DNA from: Mya arenaria | Taxonomy: Eukaryota > Mollusca > Bivalvia > Myida > Myidae | Reading direction: 5' to 3' | Assembly (NCBI RefSeq): GCF_026914265.1 | Contig: NC_069124.1 | Span: forward strand, 73,966,765 to 74,030,764 | DNA: 64,000 nucleotides | Part shown: positions 23,103 through 34,701 of the stretch, one piece after another | Layout of the letters: each line of letters opens with the position of its first letter | Numbering within the stretch: position 1 is the first letter of the stretch | Position numbers and translations under genes: made by a program | The notes under the pieces: model-generated | Database searches by the model: none | Told to the model about the DNA's origin: nothing | What the model saw: the letters and a program-made list of their open reading frames with translations, nothing else

Positions 23103-24024
23103 AGACGTCACCCTTTACAAAGATAAAAGAATAAAAATTCAATTTTTTTTTTTGGTAAGTTATCATTAGTAACAGTTTCCCCATCATTAATAATTAGTCT
23201 GGGATTATTTTATTTTAAATGGGGGGGGGCGTGGTCAAAGGGGTGTGTCAAAACAACGCACCCTGCCCCTATGGTCTTATGTATACACAGCATACTACTC
23301 TACTGGACTTCCCTTGGGTTGTGTCACTGATAAATACATTGCCAGGTCAATGATATACTTTGCAACTTTTGATAAATTTAGAATGATTAATATTTTTTAT
23401 AAATTATTCAGCCAATGAATTAAAATCCACATGTTTTATTTTAATTTTAGATAATATTTGACAAAAAATGCACACACTGTCATAGTTTCCAATATAGTAC
23501 ATCCAACCAACTTGGTAAGATCCCAAGCCATTAAATCATTATCTCATCTCATGTATAGCAGTGGTCGAAATAAGCACAAGCCTGCTGTTTTGGGTTATAT
23601 ACATCAGGGCTTGTTCAAAAATGTAATTCAAAGCAGTAGTATAAGAATTCAAGCTTGTTAATCCAAAAGGCTAATCTCGATGACTGGTAGAAGTAGAAGT
23701 AGAAGTGGTATAGCATTGAAATTTCAGGTATATGCTTTTAACTATCCAACATAGTTCAATATTTCAGCAACTACTTGATGTATTGCATTGAGACTGTACA
23801 CAATGGTTCTCATCCATTCAACCTACTTGAATAACTATGTCAGATAAATGTTCTCCCTATGAAATTCAATTTATGGCCCTTTATTATTTGACTTAGAAAT
23901 TCTGGTTAAGGTTTTGCGTGTAACCACACAGTTTGCAGTATTTTGACCTCAAACGGAGGACAATTTCTGTCAAGTTAAAAATATGGATATAAAGAAAATT
24001 ATTCATGTTGTCTTCTTACTTCAG
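23103..24024. other. upstream flank or first intron of PSMA4
   Basis: The end of this stretch is the polypyrimidine tract and AG acceptor ('tcttcttacttcag') of the first recognisable PSMA4 coding exon. A 67-codon open frame at 23458-23661 has no recognisable family. Nothing else is supported. Confidence 0.4.
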
Positions 24025-27000
24025 TCTCGAAGATATGACACCAGGACAACAATATTCTCCCCTGAGGGAAGACTTTATCAAGTTGAATATGCCATGGAAG
24101 CTATTGGCCATGCAGGAACTTGTCTTGGAATCCTAGCCTCAGACGGAGTTCTCCTTGCTGCCGAAAGAAGAAACACAAACAAATTGCTTGATGATGTTGC
24201 CTATTCAGAGAAAATTTACAAACTTCATGAGTAAGCTTATAATTTGATTAAAAAGTCTGTACCATTCATATTTCAGCTAGATTTACCATGAATTGTGTGG
24301 AAGTGATCATGTAAGATTTTTATTTTGTGCACAAATGTCAAATAGACTTTCATATAATTTAAATGAATAATTTCAGTGTAAAAATATACATTATCGTCAA
24401 TTCAGGGACATGGTATGTAGTGTTGCTGGTATCACGTCAGATGCAAATGTTCTGACCAATGAACTGCGGTTAATAGCACAAAGGTTGGTAAAATGTCAAA
24501 ATATATAGCAAGTGTATATAAGACAATTAGATCTAAGTTAAATGTGTAGTTAAATTATGTTTGATGTCCTGGTAGTTACATTTATATCCATTAAATATAA
24601 ATTGAAGCTAAGAAATTGAAATTTGAAAAAAAAAATATATGCTTTTATTAAGTTGTGTCTCTGTGCAATGCAGTATAAGCCTGAATTACTCATATTTTTT
24701 TGTATATGCCTCTATTAAGTGCACAACTTGTAAGGCCATAAAATAGATGGAAAATAATGTTTTAATTTGCAGATATCTTCTGCAGTACCAAGAACCAATC
24801 CCTTGTGAACAATTGGTTAGCACCCTATGTGATATGAAACAGGCATACACACAGTTCGGAGGTAATGCTCTTCGTCCTTCTCCAGAAAACTTTCAGCCAA
24901 TTTCAATTTGATAAATGAATTTAGAAATATCTGGTTGAAAGAACATGTGTTATTCTGCAATGTTTACATTTGCCTTGTCCTTGGTATAGATAAAACTTGA
25001 TGTTCATATTGTAAAACATGCAATGAGTTATGAAATCATTGTTAATTTCAATATTGCACTCGGGTTGCCGTTGGATTAGCGCGATGTCACTTAACTAATG
25101 GTATACGATGTAAAAAAACACCCCAGCTTTTCTTTTAAAGAAACGTATGCTGTCGGTTACATTTCTTTAAGAATGATAACTCAAATGCAGAAGATTCTAC
25201 TTATTATCCCCCGCCTATTAAATAGGGAGGGGGATATTGAAATGGCGTTGTCTGTCCGTCCTTCCGTCCGTCCGTCCTTCCTTCTGTCTGTCCGTCCGTC
25301 CGTCACCTGTGTTTTCTCAGTAACTAGCCGGTAGAATTTCATGAAACTTGAAATAAATATGAACCACTATACTGGAATGATGCCCGTCCAAAAAAAAAAT
25401 TTGATTGGTCAATTGTCCTTGGAGTTATTGCCCTTGATTTTTTGAAAAATGTACATTCACAGCCATTTCTCAGTTACTAGCTAGCAGAATTTCATGAAAC
25501 TTAAAATAAATATGATTTACTATACTGGGATGATGCCTGTTCATTTTTGTTTGGATTGGTCAATTGTACTTGGAGTTATTGCCCTTGATTTTTTGAAAAA
25601 CTCATTTACAGCCATTTCTCAGTAACTAGTTGGTAGAAATTCTTGAAACTTGAAATAAATATGAACCAACATACTGCGATGATGCCTGTTTATTTATATT
25701 TTGGATTGTGTAATGTCTAAATGAGTTATTTGCCCTTGATTTATTAAAAGATCCATGTTTGCAGCCTTTTCTATGCAACTAGCTGGTAGAATTTCATGAC
25801 ACTTGGAATAAATAAGAACCAATATACTGTGATGATGCCTGTCTATTTTTTATTGCCCTTGATTTATTAAAAAATCATTGTTTGCAGCCGTTTCTCAGTA
25901 ACTAGCTGCTAGAATTTAATGAAACTTGAATGTTAAATGAACCAACATCCTGCAATGAACTTCTTCGGTGAATTTCTACGGCTACATTTTTATCTCAACT
26001 ATTTAGTACTATTTTGCAATGATTGATGTTTCCGAGTAAGCAGTTTCGGAAAAGACAGTTTTATTTAATCATCCCTCTGATTTATTTCGTTAAATTTTTT
26101 TATCATAAAGTAGTCCCGGTCGATATTTTATAATTTGGCTCGGAAAGGGATAAACCAATGTGCTTATCTTATTCTTTCTGAGATTTTTTTTAACTTTCAA
26201 GCACAAACAAGCCATCAAGCACAAACAAGCCATCATTGGCGGGGGATATCTTTTCACTGAAAATGCTTGTTTTTAACCATTATGAATAATTATTTAAAAG
26301 GTTAATATAAGTATTGATCACATTTTTTTTGCATTCATGCTGTATGAACACAGTAAGGCAAGCGAGCAAGTGACAAAGAAGGGCTAGTGCACTTCATGGA
26401 ATTTCCCTGCGTGCCCCACTGCTTTCATACATACTAATTTTTAGCTCCACTGGCCGAAGGCCATGGAGCTTATGTCGTCACAGATTGTCCGTCGTGAGTG
26501 CGTGCGTGCGTGCGTGCGTGCGTAAAATTTTACTTTAAACGACATCTCCTCTGAAACTGATAAGCGGATTTTGACAAAACTTCACAGGAATGTTCCTTTG
26601 GTGGTCCTTTACCAAAATTGCTCAAATGGTTCCGGTCCATTGCACAATATGGCCGCCAGAGCTAAAAATAGCAAAATCTTAAAACGACATCTCCTCTGAA
26701 ACGGTTCGGCAGATTTTGATGAAACTTGACAGTAATGTTCCTTGGGTGGTCCTTTATTAAAATTGCTCAAATGGTTCTGGTCCATTGCACAATATGGCCG
26801 CCACAGCTAAAAATAGCAAAATCTTTAAACGACATCTCCTCTGAAACGGATAGGCAGATTTTGATGAAACTTCACAGGAATGTTCCTTGGGTGGTCCTTT
26901 ACCAAAACATTCGGAACTCCTCGGCCATTTTTTCAAAAACAACCTCGGAAGTATGCAGGTACATCAGTTGAAATAGTTCGTAAGAATTTGAATTATATCA

Positions 27001-30000
27001 TTAATTAAATGTAGTGTTTCAGAGTTGTATTTATTGATCTAAGTTTAAATTGATTGCCATTAAATTGAATTATTGCAAACATAATTAAGAATTCCAAGAG
27101 TTAAGTCACAAAGTTTAAATGCTAAATAAAATTACTACGCGATCTACTTGCAGCGGACTTAAACGTACCACTTTTTGAGTATGTAAACCGTCCAAATACA
27201 TCCGAGGTTGTTTTCGATAAAATGGCCGAGGAGCTCCGAATGTTACCAAAATTGCTCAAATGGTTCCGGTCCATTGCACAATATGGCCGCCAGAGCTAAA
27301 AATAGCAAAATCGACATCTCCTCTGAAACGGTTCGGCAGATTTTGATGAAACTTGACAGAATTGTTCCTTGGGTGGTCCTTTATTAAAATTGCTCAAATG
27401 GTTCTGGTCCATTGCACAATATGGCCGCCACAGCTAAAAATAGCAAAATCTTTAAACGACATCTCCTCTTAAACGGATAGGCAGATTTTGATGAAACTTG
27501 ACAGAATTGTTCCTTGGGTGGTCCTTAACCAAAATTGCTCAAATGGTTCCGGTCCGCTGCACAACATGGCTGCCAGGGCAAAAAAATAGAAAAACCTTTA
27601 AAGAACATCTTCTCAGAAACCGATGATCAGATTTTGATGAAACTTAACAGAAATGTTCCTTGGATGGTCCTCTATCAAATTTGCTTCAATGGTTTCGGTC
27701 CACTGCACAAGATGGCCCCCAGAGGTAAAAATAGAAAAACCTTTAAACGACTTTTCCTCAGAAACCGATGATCGTATTGCAATGAAACTTGACAGAAATG
27801 TTACTTGGGTAGTCCTTAACCAAAATAGCCCAAACAGTTCTGGTCTGCTGCACAACATGGGCACCAGAGCTAAGAATAGAAAAAAACGTTAAACTACATC
27901 TTCTCAGAAAACGATTATCAGATTTTGATGAAACTTTACATAAATGTTCATCGGGATGCCCTTTAACCAAAATTGCCCAAATGGTTCCGGTCCGCTGCAC
28001 AACATGGCTGCGAGAGTTAAAAATAGAAAAACCTTTAAGGACTTCTCGTCCGCAGTCTTCACGAAAAACATTTTAACCTACTAGCCAGTTGGACTAGCAT
28101 AATGGCATATTTTACTAGTCCGAATGACAATCTAGTAGTCCGACTATTTTGCCACATTATAAAACTGTATGCTTGAGGTAAATACCTATTTCAATTGAGC
28201 AGCTTGCAGTTTGAGTAAACATTTCTTTATTATGATGCTCATGCAGTGATAGGGAGTGACATCCTTCTGTTACGAATAGTGCTTCTTGTTTTTCAGAACC
28301 TATGGGTACTATGTAAAAACAAAAGGCATCTTGCTTGAATTGACTGTAATAATATCAACATGGTTAGAAAAGAAATGCCATGCTTTAATAGCTTTGATTA
28401 CATTTTACTACTGAATTACCTGCCTTTAATAGAAAAAAAAATAATGTCTTAATTTTTCACGTATAGCATCTTTAAATAATTTTTAAACAATAATAATTTA
28501 TGAGTAAACATATAAGCATAAAGTTCTCACAAAAAGATCAATTTAAAAACGTTACATTTATACATAGGAAAGTATATATAGACTGAACATTAATTTTCGT
28601 TTAAGTGACATTCTGAAAGTTTATGAAACAGCTATTTTTAGTAACTTAAATGGCCGAAAAGTGTAAGTGAAACACCAAGTCGATTCTATCTCGTCAGTTC
28701 TTGTTCAGGTTAGATATTTGCTTCATAATCTATTCAGATTAAATGTTAACCGATGATCAGATTTTGATGAAACTTGACAGAAATGTTCCTTGGGTGGTCA
28801 TTAACCAAAATTTGTTAAATGGTTCCAGTCCACTGCACACCATGGCTGCCAGAGCTAAAAAATATAAAAAACTTTATACGACTTGTCGTCGAAACCGATG
28901 ACCTTTTTTCGATAAAACTTGACAGAAATGTTTGTTTGGTGCTCCTTTACTCAAATTGCCCAAATCATTTCGGTCCACTGCACAACATGGCAGCCAGAGC
29001 TATTAAAGTAAAAAATTTTTTTAAAGAACTTCTCCTCAAAAATTGATGATTGTATTTCTATGAAACTTGACGAAAATGTTCGATAGGTGGTCTTTGCTTG
29101 AACCTTTTGGCCAGTGGAGCACAGGCACTGATGTGCCTCTTGTATTATGATCCATGGATTATGCATGTTTCACTAAAACTTAAACATAATCTTTAAACTA
29201 AAGGGGCAGAATAGTCAAGTGCGCTCTGTAACAGCTCTTGATTTGATTTTTAATCTGTCTCTGAAACATAATATGTTGTGTAGCTGTTAGTAACTCATCT
29301 ATCCTTGCCACAGGTATGCGCCCATTTGGGGTGTCCCTGCTATACATGGGCTGGGACAAGCACTATGGTTTCCAGCTTTACCAGAGTGACCCCAGCGGAA
29401 ACTATGGCGGATGGAAGGCAACATGTATTGGTAACAACAGTGCGGTAAGTTGGAAATATCTTTAGAGGAGTGTGTTATGAAGATATTTAACAATTTTTAG
29501 TACTATTAGTAATGATACATGTACTATATTGAAGTAAGATCTTGATTTCTTTTTAGAAATTAAATCAAGTCATGTGAAGAATGAAGTTCATTTGTACATA
29601 TTAATTAAGACAGATTACCATAGCAATGGTTCAAATTTTACTTTTACAGTTAATTTTGTATTTAACTTCATGTCACATAGGCTGTACAAACATGTTTGTT
29701 TACTGTCACATAAATAAACACATAGTTGCTCATTCCCCAGAACGCTGTGTCCATGTTGAAGCAAGATTACAAGGAAGGGGAGGTTAACCTGCAGCAGTCC
29801 CTACAGCTCGCTGTCAAGGTCCTCAGTAAAACACTCGACATGACCAAACTCACATCGGAGAAAGGTTTGTAATCATAAGCTTTTGCTCAGGCATTCTATA
29901 ACATAAACCTTGAAAAGGTTCCTTATAAATGAGACCCTATTCAAATGTTGATTTAGTGATTATCTTTTATATATGAAATTATTTTGATTTTATTTCAAGG

Positions 30001-30288
30001 ACTTTTATTACTTCACACTGACCAAACATTTTTGTACACTGATGAAACACATTACTTGAACAATCAACCTTAAATATACAATCAATTAGGTTTGCTGTCC
30101 ATAAAATCATGGACTTAATGGGTTAATCGATCAATAACTCCTGTGTTTTAGTCGAAATAGCGACATTGACGCGGGAGAATGGTGAGACACGCATCAAGGT
30201 CCTTGACAACGCAGTGGTCGACCAGCTCATCAAGGTGCATGAGGCTGAGGAGGCCAAGGAGTCAGAGAAAAAGAAGGAAAAGTCTTGA
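24025..30288 (+). CDS. PSMA4: proteasome subunit alpha type-4 (20S alpha3 position)
   Basis: Exons: 24025-24230, 24406-24483, 24773-24861, 29314-29444, 29741-29864 and 30152-30288, with GT-AG introns and frame kept throughout. Exon 24025 starts at codon 2 (SRRYDTRT), so the initiator Met must come from a separate, unlocated upstream exon; with it the protein is 255 residues, near the family's usual 261. The proteasome A-type signature '[20 protein letters not shown]' is intact, followed by '[20 protein letters not shown]', '[17 protein letters not shown]', '[20 protein letters not shown]' and '[11 protein letters not shown]'. The C-terminus is Lys/Glu-rich (KKKEKS). Alpha subunits form the outer rings of the 20S core and gate substrate entry; they lack catalytic threonines. 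Near identity to vertebrate PSMA4 makes the call secure. Intron 24862-29313 is packed with repeats. Confidence 0.95.
25206..26239. repeat. tandem-core element, ends ATCCCCCGCC / GGCGGGGGAT
   Basis: ATCCCCCGCC at 25206-25215 is matched in inverse at 26228-26237. After a cgtccgtc simple-sequence block (about 25253-25305) come diverged units of about 140-165 bp, with 'tcagtaactag', 'agaatttcatgaaacttgaaataaatatg' split over variants, and 'gatgatgcc'. It has pearl-like layout and lies within the large PSMA4 intron. Confidence 0.7.
26443..29141. repeat. tandem-core element, ends AGCTCCACTGGCC / inverse
   Basis: AGCTCCACTGGCC at 26443-26455 is matched by GGCCAGTGGAGC at 29109-29120. A cgtg simple repeat (26498-26522) precedes units of about 137-148 bp with 'gattttgatgaaactt', 'tgttccttgggtggtcctt' and 'ggttccggtccattgcacaa'. 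The array is interrupted by a MITE (26908-27242) and by unrelated sequence at about 28040-28745. It lies within the large PSMA4 intron. Its open frames are not genes. Confidence 0.8.
26908..27242. mobile_element. 335 bp MULE-like MITE with 9 bp target duplication
   Basis: CATTCGGAACTCCTCGGCC at 26908 is matched in inverse (one mismatch) by the end at 27242; arm similarity runs for about 42 bp. The flanks are both TTACCAAAA (26899-26907 and 27243-27251), a 9 bp target duplication as expected of Mutator-like transposition. It is inserted inside a tandem unit of the surrounding element. Confidence 0.8.
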
Positions 30289-30810
30289 GCTTTTAGGATA
30301 CTCTCAGTCAGCAGTGAGGTAGGGTATACAAAGTCTTGATTAACTGAATGTAGAGCAAAAATGACTCCTTTATTTGCGCCAAATGGTGTGTGAAAATATT
30401 TCCAAAACAGTCAATAAATACATTCATGATAAACAAATAAAACTATATATGAAAAAGCAATCAACAGGAGATCCACAAGACTTTAATTTAATTTAAAAAT
30501 GTATTATAGTAAATATTTCTTTTGTTTTTCTGCAGGATTCCATCGATCTTCGGAGACTAACATGGAAGCATCTACATTTTTCCTGTGCAACCATGAACTT
30601 TCAAAACACTCTCTATTGATGCTCTGTTAAATATTAGTGTATACATTTAGTACAATTCTAATGCATTTGACAGTCTTTAAGATTTTATAAACAATACAAT
30701 TGTTGTGGTAAAAAGTTAATGAAAAAGAAAAGAAGGGTGTGCTAATTAAGTGCTATTCGTGTGATCACCTGTGAACATGTGTTGTTTTTGTCATTTCAGA
30801 CATTAATAAA
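30289..30810 (+). other. PSMA4 3' UTR with an intron and poly(A) signal
   Basis: A donor (GAG|GTAGGG at 30318/30319) and a polypyrimidine-AG acceptor ('tttctgcag' before 30536) indicate a 3' UTR intron. The junction lies 30 nt past the stop, inside the roughly 50 nt limit, so it should not trigger nonsense-mediated decay. AATAAA at 30805-30810 is the likely poly(A) signal. Confidence 0.5.
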
Positions 30811-32090
30811 ATTTCATCATTCTATGTTGCTATTTTTCTCTCTTGATTCACAGCTTGAAATTATGATAATCATAATGATTTGGCCGGAATATTCACACAC
30901 AAAAACTGAATACAATTATCAATCTCCTTATTTTACCACAAAAGCATAGCATGATTAGAATTATGTCTCCCCCCCATAAATGGGAAAACATTGTTTTTGC
31001 TGGAGTTGTCTGTCCATCTGTCTCGCCACAAATGAACAACCAGCTCAGGTCAAGGTCACACTGCGATCAAAGGTCATATGATTATATTTTGTGTCCTTTC
31101 CATATCTCTTGAACCGCTTCAAGGATTTTAAAATAACTAGCCACAAATGTTCACCATATTGAGACGCTATGCAATAACAACTGCCCAGTTCATATTTGTT
31201 TTGCTCTTTTTTTAAAAAAAAGCATTCTGTCATAGATTATGTTGATTTTAGAATCTTTGGTCAATATACTAAAGAAATCTCATTCCAGTCCAATTGATCA
31301 ATCTTTTTTTTTTTTTACTTCAGTTCATTTTTTCCCCTTAAGTTACTCCGTTGAAATATTGATCAATATATATATATTGTATGTTTTATGATAAAATAAA
31401 CGGATTGTTATAGATTGACAATTCCAAATTGAAAAGAAATATTGATCAATGATTTTATCACATAATACACAAGATAATTTGTTTTTAAAAAGGGTAAAGA
31501 AATTATGTGGAAAAGTCAGTTGAGGTTGACATACCTCGGTGATTCAAAACAGTTAACTGTCCAATTTTGCTCTAAATTAAAACGTATGTCTATGTTGGTT
31601 TTTAAAAATGGTCCTATTAATGTCTGCTCCATAACTCTTCAACTAATGAAAGACTAAACAACTTAAGCACATGTTCCTGATGCATACTATCAAAGTCACG
31701 GCAACAACTTGTGAGTCCACAGAATAATTATTTATTTATAACTGAATGAGATGTTAATGGTAATCTTTACCATGTTAAGGTCTGCTGTACAATAAAAGCT
31801 AGTTAAAACACATAAACCAGTTTTGGTAAAAATCTCACTGTTTCTGGGTCTCTGTAATTTATAAAAAACAGATGTTGTTATATTTACTGAAGATAAGTTT
31901 AAACCAAATCATTATAGTTTCTTACCATGAAAAAGTATTGTGAAAGCATTGGCATCATGTTATCATCATCTACATGCACAAATTTAACTTTGGTCATAAC
32001 CTTAAAATGTTCAAAGAAATTTAAATGGAACTGAGTACACATGGTCTGAAAACAATAAATACATGTACATTTGTAGGAATGCCAATAACT
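30811..32090. other. intergenic, old repeat remnant only
   Basis: AT-rich convergent intergenic space between PSMA4 and the SRCR gene. About 30963-31235 resembles a decayed tandem-core repeat ('gtctgtccatctgtctcgccac', 'ggtcaaggtcacac'). No gene is supported. Confidence 0.4.
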
Positions 32091-32097
32091 ATTTCCA

Positions 32098-32885
32098 TGT
32101 TGAGTTATGCCCCTTTATGAGTGACAAAACACCCAAAGATGAGACTTGGTATCCACCTGTTGAATTATGCTCCTTTATGACTGAAAAAAACCCACGGATG
32201 GGACTTCTTATCCTGTTGAATTATGCTCCTTTATGACTGAAAAAAACACCCACAGATGGGACTTTGTATCCTCCTGTTGAATTATGCCCCTTTATGACTG
32301 AAAAAAACCACCCACAGATGGAACTTTGTATCCTCCTGTTGAATTATGCCCCTTTATGACTGAAAAAAAACACCCACAGATGGAACTTTGTATCCTCCTG
32401 TTGAATTATGCCCCTTTATGACTGAAAAAAACACCCACAGATGGAACTTTGTATCCTCCTGTTGAATTATGCCCCTTTATGACTGAAAAAAACCACCCAC
32501 AGATGGAACTTTGTATCCTCCTGTTGAATTATGCCCCTTTATGACTGAAAAAAACACCCACAGATGGAACTTTGTATCCTCCTGTTGAATTATGCCCCTT
32601 TATGACTGAAAAAAAACACCCACAAATGGGACTTTGCATCCTCCTGTTGAATTATGCCCCTTTATGACTGAAAAAATATCCACAAATGAGACAAAGTATC
32701 TGCCTGTTGAATTATGCCCATTTATGACTGACAAAACACCCAAAGATGAGACTTGGTATCCGCCTGTTGAATTATGCCCCTTTATGACTAACAAAACACC
32801 CAAAGATGAGACTTGGTATTCGCTTGTTGAATTATGCCCCTTTATGACTGACAAAACAACAGATGAGACTTGTAGTCCACCTGAA
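32098..32885. repeat. minisatellite, 13 units of about 60-62 bp
   Basis: 'tgttgaattatgcc' recurs at about 32099, 32158, 32214, 32275, 32337, 32399, 32460, 32522, 32583, 32645, 32705, 32765 and 32825. Central units are nearly identical and edge units diverge. Where units are exactly 60 bp the frame stays open, giving spurious open frames of about 100 codons on both strands. Confidence 0.88.
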
Positions 32886-32994
32886 GTGCTCTTGTTTATG
32901 TTTGATGCCAAATACCAGCTTCACTTGGTGTCAGTTTAATTTTAGTTTTATGACCCCTTCGAAGAGGGGAATAAAGGTCTGCAAATATTGGTAG

Positions 32995-33300
32995 TTTGGA
33001 TGGTCTGTCGGGATGTTGGTAGACCATCTCTTATTTGCACAATAACTCAAGAACAGTTTGAGATAGGACCATGAAAATTCAGTGGAAGGCTGCCTTTAAC
33101 CAGGAGATTACCCTATTGTTTTTGAGGTCAAAGGTCATGGCCAACATACTTAGTAAAACTTTATCCAAACACAATATCTTCAGAATAATGTAATGTAGGA
33201 CCATGGAACTTTAGTGATATGTTGCTCTTAACCAGTTATGATCCCTGGACCAATAACAAAATCCTACTCCCAGATGATCCCTACTGTTGTTGAGTTCAGT
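32995..33300. repeat. decayed dispersed repeat
   Basis: 'ataactcaagaacagtttgagataggacc' and 'ggtcaaaggtcatgg' fit the same class of decayed tandem-core repeats seen elsewhere in the window. It is too diverged to bound precisely. Confidence 0.35.
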
Positions 33301-33411
33301 AACATTCAACAGTCTTATGAAAACTTTGTCTGTGCAATCTTAAGCATAATGTGAATTCTTCATGCAGTATTCTGGAAAAACAAAGGTACTATAATAGGGA
33401 AAATATATAGC

Positions 33412-33417
33412 TTTATT
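33412..33417 (-). terminator. candidate poly(A) signal of the SRCR gene
   Basis: TTTATT on the plus strand (AATAAA on the minus strand) lies about 730 bases past the stop codon at 34150. It is plausible, but other A-rich sites exist, so the 3' end is uncertain. Confidence 0.3.
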
Positions 33418-34149
33418 TTATGTTATATGTTTACAGGTAAACAACTGTTTAGTATTTAGAGACCGATAGTACATTTAATATATAATAAAAAAGTCTATAA
33501 CAATACAATGTACATCAAAACAACAACATAAATCATTTATCGAGTAAAAACTGTTTGAAAAACAACATCTGAACACTTAAATATGTTTAAATGGACAAAC
33601 TACTTAAAAAGTTTCCCATAAATCTGTATGTCCAAACAAAGTCGGGTTGCTAATGTATCGTTTATTCTAGAATTAAGTAATTGGAATGAAGGTTTTAACC
33701 GTTCATCATAAAAAATATTGGCCAGATTACTCGGATGCACAGATTTACTGTTTGACAGAACTGATGTTAACTTTTTCAGGAAAAAAACAAACACATTTAT
33801 AAAAATAAGTGATGTGAACACAAATTTTGTGAACAGTAAGCAAATAAAAGGTAAAATGGTTAACTCATCATTTAAATGGTCAACTAGTTAACTGTAGTGT
33901 TAGAAGGGGTTCATATTAGTTCCTGGATACTGCAATACAAAATTAATGTCTCTCAAATGAATGATTTCAATGGCACTGGCTGCATTATTTACAAATGGCA
34001 ATGCGCTAGTAACAAATGTTTACCAAACTAAATTCACAAAGAAGCATATGCAAGGGAAGATGAGACAATTATCACAATTTTTGCAAAAGAAACACCTTTA
34101 TAGGCAGTGTTTAACACCGATTTGGAATTCTAATGATCACAAAAGTCAT

Positions 34150-34701
34150 TTAATGTTCACCATCCGTTGTCTGTACTGGAAACTGTGTATGGTTCACAAA
34201 GTTTGTAGGGGATGACACTTCCTGCTGGTCAGCAAGAGAAGTCCTGAAATCTGGTCTGTCTGCTCGACCAGCATCAGGCTGGGTGGAGGGACCTTGACCA
34301 GCATTGTCAGGTGTGATAGAGGTGAATTCATCAGAACCGTCCCCTTGACCAGCATTGTCAGGTGTGATAGAGGTGAATTCATCAGAACCGTCTCCTAACT
34401 GTGATACTCTTATTTTGTCATACATGTGCGATGGAACAGGTGTGAGATATGTATTAGACAAAGGATCATTATTTTGTTGTTGTCGATCGTTTCTGTTGTC
34501 GTATGTATGAGGGTCAACATTTATAATACTGTTATAAATATGAGAACTGTTTCTTGGTATCTGAGCATCCTGAGGGGTGTTTCCCCCATAGTCTGGGTTG
34601 TTGATTGTGGGACTGATTCTCGCAAGTTCCTCATTCCCCCGTCGTGTAAAGCTTGCCCGTACTATCTCCGGTGTGGACACCCCATGCAGTGGATTTACAA
34701 C
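34150..34701 (-). CDS. SRCR gene exon 34: cytoplasmic tail with Tyr motifs and a 17-residue duplication
   Basis: Encodes 183 residues (1811-1993). NPDY (Tyr 1848) is a classic NPxY internalisation or PTB-binding motif. Tyr 1866 (HIYNSI), 1877 (HTYDNR), 1895 (NTYLTPV) and 1904 (HMYDKI) are further candidate phosphorylation sites. A 17-residue unit, GDGSDEFTSITPDNAGQ, is repeated head to tail (51 bp period at about 34300 and 34351 on the plus strand). The tail is otherwise polar and probably disordered. Confidence 0.9.
   Translation of the reverse strand, partial: VVNPLHGVSTPEIVRASFTRRGNEELARISPTINNPDYGGNTPQDAQIPRNSSHIYNSIINVDPHTYDNRNDRQQQNNDPLSNTYLTPVPSHMYDKIRVSQLGDGSDEFTSITPDNAGQGDGSDEFTSITPDNAGQGPSTQPDAGRADRPDFRTSLADQQEVSSPTNFVNHTQFPVQTTDGEH

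Noticed and set aside
23458..23661. 67-codon plus-strand open frame
   Set aside because: No recognisable domain, poor start context, no splice support.
23983..24024. In-frame ATG upstream of the PSMA4 exon as the start codon
   Set aside because: The 42 bases look like a polypyrimidine tract with an AG acceptor; the family begins M-S-R-R-Y, which fits splicing at 24025.
26726..27892. Several plus and minus open frames
   Set aside because: All lie in the tandem-core element and repeat the same phrases; not genes.
32600..32939. Open frames of about 100 codons on both strands
   Set aside because: Products of 60 bp minisatellite units, which keep any frame open.
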